Source: Hedera helix
Taxonomy: Eukaryota > Streptophyta > Magnoliopsida > Apiales > Araliaceae
DNA: 64,000 bases
Direction of reading: 5' to 3'
NCBI GenBank assembly: GCA_947179155.2
Contig: OX359275.1
Span: forward strand, 4,963,501-5,027,500
Shown here: positions 1 to 12,000 of the stretch, piece after piece
Layout of the letters: each line of letters opens with the position of its first letter
Numbering within the stretch: the stretch's first letter is position 1
The notes under the pieces: generated by a model
What the model was told of the DNA's origin: nothing
Database searches by the model: none
Seen by the model: only the letters and a program-made list of their open reading frames with translations
Program-made: the position numbers and the translations under genes

Positions 1-3000
1 TGGACCACATATACCAAATACATCTTTTGTGAAAGCATTTACTTGTTTAAAGGTGAGATATTACGTGCGTGATACTAGAAATTTACCTGCATGACAGTGT
101 TGTTTGTTTCATATGCTTTTTAATTTTCAGGCTTCATCAGCCTACTGGAGGGGTAATAAAGACCGGGAGAGTTTACAAAGAGTTTATGGGATATCTCATC
201 CAGATCAAAAACGCTTGAAGGTAATTCTTTGCTATCTTCTTCTGGATTCTGTTTTTTTGTTACAATTATATCTTTGTTTAGCATCATTTTGTCTTGTTAA
301 GCTGATCAATATATATTCCTGGTTTGTTTGGATGGTGTTTTCAAACACGTTTTGGTTTTATGATAAACCTACAAAATTTGTCTGGAAAGCACTACTGTTT
401 TCAGTAAGAAGTATCTCATTACTAACTTCAGAAAACACCAGAAAAGGTATTTCTGAGTATTTAAAGATTTGGATAAGAAGTATTTGACCTAAATGACTAA
501 AAAATATTGTCAAAGACATTGTACTTTGAGATGTTGTGCACTTGAGATGTAAAAGAATTGTATTGTTCAAAATTTCATATTTGCGTCAAAAAATATTTTT
601 TTGAGTTTTAAACCAAAAATGCTCATTTTCAGAGATTTTAGAAATCAAAACAGGAAATAGAGATTGAGAACAGAAAAAGAAAACAGTGAGAGTAGCCGTA
701 CAGGTGCTTGTATAGGTTAGATATACAATGAAATTGTAAAGTTTATACATTAATAGCTTGTTCAAAGAAAAATAATAAAACAAATGATCCATATCCAATT
801 GCCTAACGACAGAGATTTCAGTTTTATTATGTGCTGTGGAAGTGTGTTATTTGTAATATACTTATTTAAGACTTAAGAGTAATATGCTAAGGCTTCTCAC
901 ATTTTTACATTCTACTTCCCTTTCTAGGGTTGAGGTGCAAAATTGTAGCGTTAGGTTGTGGTGTAAATTGTATGTCAGTTCAGTTCAAACTGTTATTGTA
1001 AACCAACAATTTTTCCCCAAAGGCCTGTTCATACATGATTTGCATCATCATGTTTGTTTATTATTTTGTACTCTTACAATGAAGTTGGTCGTAAAGTAGA
1101 AACTAGAAAATTATGCTAGGTAGAGAGCTACTTGAGGTTGCTTTCTTATTTTCCCCACTTTCTTTAAAGGGAAAATCTTGATGAAATTTATTTTTAACGA
1201 ATAAATATTTTCAAGTTAGTTGTGCTATTCAATATATTAATGACGATAACTATTGATAATATTTCTTGCAGGAATACATCGCTAATCTGGAAGAAGCAAA
1301 GAAATATGACCATCGCGAGCTCACTAAAAAGCAGGAGCTTTTCTTTTTTCACCCACTAAGGTAGGTTTATCCATCTTCATCTTTCTCCGTAACCAATCTT
1401 CTCATTTATGCTCAACATCTTCAAATGATCTAGGCCTGTATTTGGAGTTTTTTTCCTTGGGGTTGGTAAGGCGAAATGGGCAGTCGGGATAAATTTGAAC
1501 CCTTCCCCTGTTTCTGCCTATGTATATAGGATATTTTAAGAAGTTTGAAATTGCTCAAGTGTATTTTGTATGTATTTTAGCCCAGGGAGTTGTTTCTTCC
1601 TTCCACACGGAAGTCGAGTTTGCAACAAGTTGCTAGAATTCATTCGATCTCAGTATTGGAAAAGAGGATATGAAGAAGTTAGTAGTTCATATCCAAGTTG
1701 TTTTCTGAAGTATGTTGCTTTTGGGTTTGCAAAGTTAATGCCAATGCTAATTGGTTCTTTGCAGGTTTGGACTCCTAATATGTACAATATGCAACTATGG
1801 GAAACCTCCGGTCATGCTGCAAATTACAAGGAGAACATGTTTGTATTTGAGGTGGGATTTTTGGTTTGAAATTATTTGATTGTTTGTCAAACCATGCATT
1901 TGGAATCTAATGTTGCGTTAAAAAGGACAAAAGTAGAAGAAGCTAAAAGGACAAGATATTAGGATTTATAAATGGAATCTACGGCTTTCAAATTTCCTAT
2001 TTACATTTGTGCTTGGCAAAGTTATGGGCGGCAAAGAATGGAGTTGTTCCAGGGGCACTCTTAGGGAGTGGTAATGCAGGCAAGATGGTGGAGAGAATGC
2101 TTTATGATGAAAATGGTGGACATTTTGAAGAGCCGGGAGGTGTCCTTTGTTATTTTTTTGGGAGGGGGATCCTGACAGAAGGATGCTTCTTTTATGGACT
2201 ATAGACCGTTTGGATCGACACAATGGTAGGGGCTGGGTAAAGGTGGTTTGGTTTTTTTGAGGTGCATGGTAAGGATAGAGTTGGGAAGCGAATTGTTTTA
2301 CATGTATGGATGCACCTATGTTGTCAAGTTTGTATGGATGGTATAAATATGGCAGCAATTCAGATGTGAATCATTGTGGACCCATTTGTTTGATCATTGA
2401 TGGGTTCTGTAAATTGTAGCTTAGTCCTTCCCCAAGTGATTCTTTGCTTTGTGTACTTCCACATCAATTTTCTTTCTGTATATTTGTTGTGCTTTTAAGA
2501 TGTCCACATCTAATATTACTGGAGATCATCGCTACTAGCAGATCCTGGATATTTCCTTGTCGCATGGAAGGTAGATGTTTGTATGATAGGGTCCTGCTGT
2601 GGGCCCTAAGGGCAGTTGTTAAGAATTCCCTTGTAGAATGTTTTGTCACGAGGACTCTCACTATAAGGGTTTAGTGGACTACACTAGATGCACTTTAACT
2701 GAAGCTCATAAAAACAGTTTTAAGATAAATACAATAAATGCACTTTAACAAGTTCCCATAAGAACACATCATTATATGCTTTTGGTTGACATGCATATAG
2801 TTAAACCATGTTTCTGATTCATGTCATGATGGCTTGGTATGCTGGCTTTTGGTGTAGATTGAGAAACAAGAGTTTGGGCTTAAACCAATGAATTGCCCTG
2901 GACACTGTTTGATTTTCGATCACAGAGTTCGTTCATATAGGGGTGAGTTAGTTTTCGTTTTTCTATTGTAGCACATATATACTGTTTGTATTTCATTAAA

Positions 3001-6000
3001 AAAATTAGTGTGCTGAGTTAATACCCCATTGAAGTTTTAATTGAACATCTTAATGAATTTTCAAAATGATCTAATAAGAATTATTGGATTTTTTTTAATA
3101 TGAACTTTTCTACACTGAACAAACTGATGTGCAACAATCAAAAGCAAATAGTTAATTTTTGGGTTTTTATATATTTATGCTTGGTATAATTTGAGCTTGT
3201 TTCACATTTCCAAGGTTTTGCCTCGAGTAATATCTCATGCCTTCAGTAAGGGAAAGATTTGGTCTTTGAATGCAACTGTTTTATTTTATCTTTTGATAAG
3301 TGGTTTACATTGTAATTGGATCTTTATCTAAGTCATTCAAGTTGTTGAACGACACGAACTGCCCCACTATCCATTCTTAATATTGGAACCCTTGGTGTTG
3401 ATGTTGCATAAACTTTTGTTATAGGATACTTTTTCTGTCTTTGTGTATGCTTCTGTTCACTTTCATATGTTTACCTATTGATTATTCGTATATTTTCCTT
3501 AATATTTTTTTCATGTTAGAACTTTACACTAATAAATTGCATTACATAGTGGAAGTTGCTTAAAACACTTCTATTTTGCATCTTTGTAAAAAGAAAATCT
3601 CTCTATTTAGCATCACATATTGACCCTTTAGACTTTTGTTATTTTCTCCATGGATATTCGTAGGCAAAACAAATTGGTTATGCATACAGACCACAAATGT
3701 TAACAGTATCATGTAATAAGTAGTTGAAAGCCTACTTAAAGCAATGTGTTTGAGATTTTGGACTCATTCATGAAGATTTTTGTTCCGCATTGATGTTTAG
3801 AATGTATGGTAACATATGATTTGGTTATTGTAAATTGTGTGAAGTTTTTATAAACTCCAACAGAAATGATGAAGTTTGTTTTTGTTTTTGTTTGTTTTTT
3901 TTTTTTTTTTCATCTAGTAGTGGTTGTGTCGGGATCCATAGTCTGGCTGGTATCTTTGCCTTAATCTTGTTTTTTACTCTTTTAAACAAGCGACCCTTAG
4001 ATTATTTTGGAATACATGTTAGTACTTTGTTTTGTAGAGATCATATCTCATAATCATATATAGGAATGTTAAGAATAGAAATAGAATTGCCTATGTATGA
4101 ATCAGAACGGCGTTTGTCTATATCATTCTACAAAATGCACTACATTCCAATGATCTCTTCTAGAATTTTTCTTAATGTTTCATAGTGTAATTCTTTCTTT
4201 CCAGTTTCCACATGATAACATCTAGATTTATATATTAATAATTATTTTGCAAATATCATTTGTGGACCCTTTTTGTCAATCATCCAGTTACAATAAATTA
4301 TTAAATATTGTCTTGCTGCTTTGTGCTGCACTGCAGAGCTTCCACTTCGTCTGGCCGATTTTGGAGTTCTACATCGAAATGAGGCCAGTGGTGCGCTCAC
4401 TGGATTGACTCGTGTTAGGAGATTTCAACAGGTATCCTTTAAGCCAGGATGGTTATGTGGGTACCTATTATGTTTATCTGATCCTCATTGTTATATTTGA
4501 ACGTTGTGGTCCTCTCCAAATTTTTATTCTACTGAAAAAATAGCATAGTTATTTGGGTGCTATCATCAGCCATTGTGCTAGTATGCTGTATCAATCTGGT
4601 TGTATTTTGATACTCCACTGCCTAAAGTAAAGTAGGTTGGAAATAATAAAATTGTACCTATTTAGTCAATCCTATTGAAACCCTTCAACTTCATTTATAG
4701 CTGTCTGTCCCAAATTGATTGTCGTGCTTCCTTTTGGCATGTCCCAAGCTTGCCATTTTATAAGCCAATGCAACTTGAAAACATAGGTGATAGGATCATA
4801 TTTCTCTTTTGAGACGAGTATGTGGATCCCCACAATAAAATTACAAAAACAATCAAATTTTTTTTGTAGGAGAGGTATAAAATGATCAAGTTGGTTAAAT
4901 ATTGATTTTTCAAGCTGCATGCCTTGTTGAACATGACACTCTGTTTGGGACCTGTAGAGTATTATATTCCCATACTTGCATTCTGACACTTCTGTTTTAA
5001 TTTTTACAGGATGATGCTCATATATTCTGCAGGGAGTCCCAGGTGGTGGAAATATATTGAACTGTGACTAATAGCCTAATTCCTATTTAGCTCTTCTTGT
5101 GATCCTAGTTTGACAATTAAACTCGATTTTTTTCCAGATAAAAGAAGAAGTCAAGAGTGTTTTAGAATTCATTAACTATACATATGATGTATTTGGCTTC
5201 ACTTTTGACCTGAAGCTATCAACGGTATGGAACTGGTCCTTGTTGGTGTTTTGAAGCCATGAATCTAACTTCCCCGTCTAATTAATATGTTAATTGTGAG
5301 TTTCCACGCATTTTGCAAGCATATTTCCCAGAGAGAAAATAGTGAAAAGATTTCCCCTGTTATGCTTTGTTTCTGTAATGTTATTGATTAAAAAGTAGCA
5401 TCATTTTTGTTGCCTTTCCTTTTTCGTTCCAGAATCCTAAGGCGGGTTTGCTTGTTTTATTTTTGTAAACTTCCCTGTAAGCTAGCCTTTTTCACGTTTT
5501 ATGAGGAAGATGTGGTCAATATTATATCTCATGCATTGTTAGTGAACTTTCCTTCTTAATGTGTTTAACCGTCTCTTGAAATTTCTCTGTTGCCAAGCAA
5601 TTATCATGTCTGGAGTTTATCCTATCCTTGTTGTAATTAAGGGTAAACTTTAATATATACATAAAATGCTAACTTTAGAATAAACTTTAATATAAACGTT
5701 AGAACGGGGCTAACCGGCTGACTTTAATTTATATGTAAAATGTATATCATAATACGTAGAATGTATATCATAAAAGTACATGCAGTTGAATGTGTCAGAC
5801 TGTCAGTGTTAAAACTTTTGTCCATTTTAGGCATGCCCAGTTAGTTTTGTTGAAGAACCAACATATCTTTTTTAATTCCTATTTATTTTCGTTTTATTTT
5901 TGACAAATTTAAGGTGAAGGTCTTCAGGATAATTTATGATTTCTCTGACATTCTTGTATTACAGAGGCCAGAAAAGTATCTTGGAGACCTAGAAACATGG

Positions 6001-9000
6001 GAAAAAGCAGAAGCTGCTCTTACTGAAGCACTGAATGAGTTTGGGAAAGATTGGCAGGTGAAGCGCGTATTTCTAGTCATTCCATGTAGCAATATTTTCC
6101 ACTACCATTACATTATAATTTCATTTTATTTCTTAGTTTAATGTCGTGATATAAGTCTAATTATGCATGGATGTTGGTTGGACACAGATAGCCCTAATCT
6201 GTTGCCCCTTTAAATGTCTGTTATGGCCCTTGATTTTGGTCAAATTGTAGTCATTTAAAGTTGAAATATGGGCATCTGCACTTCTTCTGTTTAAGCATGT
6301 GTGCATATTTCAAATATCCTCTATATACATTTATCAGGGTGATTCTTCTTTCTGAAAGCCATCATTGGAAGTGCCTAAATTTTGCCCAGTTTTTCCTGAT
6401 ATAATTCAAATTTCGCTCTCTTTTCTTTTTCTGTTTTTATTTTTGAGATTCCAGTGATGGACTTGTCTCTTCTTTTGTTTATATATTCATGGTTCGTAAT
6501 TAAATATATATAATTTTTAGAAAAGAAAATTTATTTGCTTGAAAATGATTACGATGACCTCAGGTGGTCCTAGACTCTGTATGGTCTGTATTACTTTGCA
6601 CCTCAAATTTGTAGGTGTTTTATACTTGGGTGCATTAAGTGCCTGTTTATTGATGGTCTGGGTCAATTATAATGATACTTTGCATGCAATCTTGAAGAAG
6701 AATTCTAGACTAAATCTTTTGTTCAATAGTGTTCTGTCTATTTCTTTCTTTTGTTGTTTTCATACTTGAACTCACTTTCAATAACATTTTATCAGATCAA
6801 TGAAGGTGATGGGGCATTTTATGGGCCAAAGATTGATATTAGTGTTTCTGATGCTATGAGAAGAAAATTCCAGTGTGCCACGTTACAGGTCCTCCCCCCC
6901 CCCTTTTTTTTTCTTTCTGAGTCTAACTTTATTCATCTTTCATTTTCTACTTCATTCTGTTTCCTAATATTTAGATATACTCATCTTCTTGTGAAATGAT
7001 TATTCAATCGATGTATACTTGGTTGAAACCCATAATCTGGCTGTGAGAGCACTGAGAACTTGGTGAATTTGAGAGGTTATCATCCTTCTCAACATTTCAT
7101 TGTATATATTACATCCTGTTACAATTAAGGGCTGCAATTAAGGCTCTAATTAGAGCTGTAATCAAGACTAAATATTACATTCTTTAAATAACAGATTTAC
7201 AAAATATTCTACATTCTAACACTCCCCTTCAAATTGCTGCGTGAATGTCTTGTAAGCCTAACTTGAAACATGGGGGATGAAATATCATACAACTGAGACC
7301 TTTGGTCAAGATGTCAGCAAGCTAAAGATTTGCCTTGACAAAAAATATACAAATGAGACCACTAGTCAACTTTTTCTTAACGAAATGTCTGTCAAGCTCA
7401 AAGTGTTTCGTTCTATCATGTTGTATCGGGTCAACTGCTATATTGTCGCAAAACAATCTCATTGATTCATTAGTTATGATTCCCAAGTCTTCTAACAATG
7501 TTCGCAACCACATTAATTCACACACACCTAAGGCAATAGTTTGATATTCAGCTTCAGCACTAGATCTAACCACAACTGATTACTTTTTGCTACGCAAAGT
7601 GACAAGGTTGCTGCCTATAAATGAACAATAACTAGACGTGGAACGGCGCAACTAGCCCAATCTGCGTCGGTAAAAGCTTCAATTCCCATATGCCCATGAT
7701 GTGAGAATAAATTCCCTTTCTAGGAGCATATTTTAGATATCTCATGATTCTATAAACTGCTTCCATGCGACAATCTCGTGGATTACGCATATATTGACTT
7801 ACTACTCTCAAAACATAGAAAATATCAGGTCTAGTGTAGGAGAGATAAATCAGTCTTCCCACTAATCGTTGATATCTCTCCTTATCAGTAAGGGGTCCTA
7901 TGCCACTTGTAAGATGATAGCTGACCTTAATGGGAAAGTCAACTGGTTTGCATCCTAACATGTCCGTCTTTGTTAACAGGTCAAGTACATACTTTCGTTG
8001 GGACTAGAAGATCTTGCAACTTCTATGCTAAGAAAATATTTCAAGGGCCCAAGGTCCCTAATTTCAAACTCATTGGCAAATTTTGGCCTTGAAATTAACT
8101 ATCTCTTCTTCATTATTTTCAGTTACTACAATGTCATCGACATAGACAATAAGAATGATAATTTTGCCATTTCTATGTTTGACGAACATAGTGTGATCCG
8201 CCTGGCTTTGCTTGTACCCAAATCTCGTCATGGTTTTATAAAACCTGTCAAACCATGCTCTATGGGACTGCTTCAACTCATACATAGTTTTTCATAACTT
8301 ATGGACTTTTCCATTAGCTGCTAATGAGGTAAATCCTAGAGGGACTTTCATGTATACTTCTCAAGGTTCCCATGAAGAAATGCATTCTTCACATCAAGTT
8401 GCTAGATGTTCTACCCAAAGTTCGTTGCACAAGATATAATGGTACAAACAAAATTCATTTTTGCTCTTCATAATCAATTCCATGAGTCTGAGTGTATCAT
8501 TTTGTAACTAATCTGGCTTTAAGTCTCTCAATTGACCTATTAGACTTTTGCTTCACTGTATGCACCCATTTGCACTCAATCGGTTTCTTACCATGGGGAA
8601 GAGGAACCAACTCTGATGTCATTCTTTTTTAAGGCATTCATTTCCTCTATCATAGCTTTTCTTCATTTTCTTATCTTGAATTGCTTCCTTCCACCCTCTG
8701 AGGAACAAAAATAGAGGACAAGAAAACAAATGCACAATAGGAGGTAGATTAATTATCATAAGAGACAAAATTAGAAATAGGATGTTGAGTATATGATCTA
8801 ACTCCTTTCTAAAGGGCAATAAAAAGATTGATATCATAATTTTTAATAGGGATATTTGAGTATTACCATTAGGATCAATAGAGCAAGCTGGAGAACTAGG
8901 ATTCGAGTAGGGTTGCTGTGGTAGTATAGACAGGACCGGTTGTCCGGTTCCTTATCTCTTCAGGAATGGTCTTTAAATCAGGTTTGTTCCACCTATCATA

Positions 9001-12000
9001 TGACTCTCCCTGTGAAGAAATATCAGTGACTATAGAATAAGTGATAAGAAAAGGAAGGCTACAACCAGGATCAAGGTGTGTTAACTCCTCTACACTAGTA
9101 GATTTCTCCCTCAAGGAGGAGGGATCATGTTAAAATGATTCAGATTCTCAACAGGTGACATCACGAGTAATATAAACTCAGTTAGGAGGATGAAAACATT
9201 TGTACCCTTTTTGTGCCTAATGAAGTCACAACAGAGAGATTTTGGATCAAGTTTACCCCGATTAGGATTTTTATCGTGGATAAAGCACACAAAAAAACGT
9301 GGAGAAAGTGAAGGGCCATGAAAATGTTTGAGAAGTGAGATTGGGCTTCGATTTCCAAGAACTCTAGACAGAAGCCGATTGATGAGAAGTGTAGCAAAAA
9401 GAACTTGATCACCCCATAAAGATTTAGGTGTTTTCATTGTGAATATGAGTGTGCGGAAAACTTTTATTAAGTGACGGTTTTTTCTCTTTGCAATGCCATT
9501 TTGTTATGGAATTTCAACACAAGAAGTAAGAAAAACACTATTAATATATTCACAACCATTATCAATATGTAAAATTTTGACCTTAGCATAAAATTATGTT
9601 TGTATCATTTTATGAAATTCTCGAAAACAAGAAAAAACTTCACTTTTTGAATGAAGAAGATAAAACCAAGTTATACGAGAATAACAATTTATAAATGTAA
9701 CAAACCAACAATAACCAGTATGAGAAATAACTCGGAAGGTCCCAAAACATCATAATGAATAACAACAAATGGTTCAAAATGACGATTATTAATAATAGGA
9801 CAAATTTATCGGTTAAGATGACGATTATTAATAGTAGGATAAATTGATCATTTGTGTTTAGCTTATTCACAAGGCTCACCAAATAATAGATTTTTCTTAC
9901 GCTGTTTAGTTAAATGGGGAAAAAGGGATTCTAAAGTACTAAATGAAGGACGTTCCAGACGACAATGCCACTGATAAACGGAGGCCAAACTGGAGTTAGA
10001 GATAGATTGAAGAACCTGAATGGAAGTCCCTTTATCAACCAAAGCTAGACTAGTTGAAGGGACATCTAGATAGTAGAGGCCACCAACTGCACTACCACTG
10101 CCAATTGTCTACCTCGTCACCAAGTCTTGAAATATACAATGAGAAGGAAAAAAATTAACTGAACAATTTAGAGACTTGGCTCACATTGAACAAATAATAA
10201 ATTGCAGAAAGGAAGGTACGTGGAGAACAGAGGATAAAGATATAATGAATGTACAAACTATAGAGCCCCTCCTTGAGATAGGATAAAGTGAACCATCAGC
10301 TACTAATACTTTTATTTTTGTCGGAACAGGGAGTATAAGTGATGCGGGACATTTAAGATGAATAACTAATGGAAAATTATAGAAAAATAAATTAAGATTT
10401 AAACTCGATGTTTAAATTATTAGGGTCTCTAAAGTCTATCCACTCCACGAATCAACACTAAGATGCATAAAATATCTTTACGGTATGAATAATAATAATA
10501 ATCAATTTTAATATCAATAGTCTATAGTCTAAAAGACTTGTGGGGATTACACCATTATTTAAAGAGACTCAGATCCTAATATTACTTGGGAAACAATAAA
10601 ATAACTAATTAACTAATAGACCTTTACTAAACATAAAAAATTCCTAATTAATATCTTAAATTCCCACTAATAAATAAATTACATCAATCACTCTTACATT
10701 AAACATGATAAAAATTCTAAATAACAAATATAAAAAATCTTTATTTTGGTACTTCTGATACCAAAAATGATGCAGGGTAGATTTAAAATGAAGAACTAAT
10801 GGAAAACTATACAAAAATAAATTAGGATTTAAACTTTACGTCTAAATCACTAGGGTCTTTCAAGTGTATCAATTCTACAAATCAACACTAAGATGGATAT
10901 CTCTACGGTATGAATAATGATAATCAACTTTAATATCAATAGTCTATAGTCTAAAAGACTTGTGGGGATTATACCATTATTTAAAGAGACTTGAACCCTA
11001 ATATTACTTGGGGAGCAATAAAATAACTAATTGACTAATATACCATTACTAAACATAACAAAATTTATAATTCCTAATTAATATCCTAAATCTCCACTAA
11101 TAAATAAATTACATCAATCACTCTTACATTAAACATAATAAAACTCTAAATAACAAATATAAAAACTCTTTATTTTGGTTTTGACTTGTGATCCCCATCA
11201 ATAAGTGGTAAATAATTTGGATGAATCAGTCATATGTTATGTAGCATCTGAATCAATAGTCCAAGAGGTACATGCAGAAGAAGCATTGATTGCATGAGAA
11301 ATATACTTGACAAAACATGATGAGAGGAGCTAGGTTTGGACAAGAGTGTTGGAAAATTTAATATTTTCTTAGGAGTGAGATCACTAGGATCAATAGCTAA
11401 AGCACTAGGAGTGCCTGCCAATGGTGTAGATGGAGCACTAGGAGTGCCTGCCAATGGTGAAGATGCCATTGTAGTCATATGAGCCTGAGATCCACAGCCT
11501 CGACCAGTTGTTGAACTATTACGACCACCTTGACCTTTGGGAGGTCTACCATGAAGTTTGAAACAAGCGTCACGGGTATTCTTTGGTCTCTCACAATAGT
11601 CACATCCACGAGGATCTTTCTCAGCTAAAGGTTTTATTGGAGTGGGAATAGGTCTAAGAGAGTGGGTTGCTATTAAGGTCGAGTGCTTTGAAGCACCCTG
11701 AGTCATAGCACGACGTCTACTCTCATCCTGTTGAACTTGGGCACGAGCCTCTCTTTAAAAAGGAAAAAGAATCTGACCAATCAGCCTTACTCGAACTTGA
11801 TCATACTCATAGTTAAGATTGGCTAAGAATCAATAATCCGATCTTCTCCAACAAACTTTTGATCGACAGCTGCATCCTCCGTGTATTTAGCTGAGAAAAC
11901 TCGATAATGATCAAGATCTGTGCCAAAGTGCAGTGATCTCGACATAATATTGAGACATCGACTTGTCTCCTTTAATTGTCTCTCGAATGACTTTCGAATG

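Noticed and set aside
104..487. 127-codon plus ORF in ThrRS
   Set aside because: It reads through a clear acceptor and donor of the 131-220 exon; only that part is coding, the rest is intron.
7277..8297. Plus-strand ORFs within the intronic Copia
   Set aside because: Complementary shadows of the minus-strand pol (RNase H and RT motifs read on minus).
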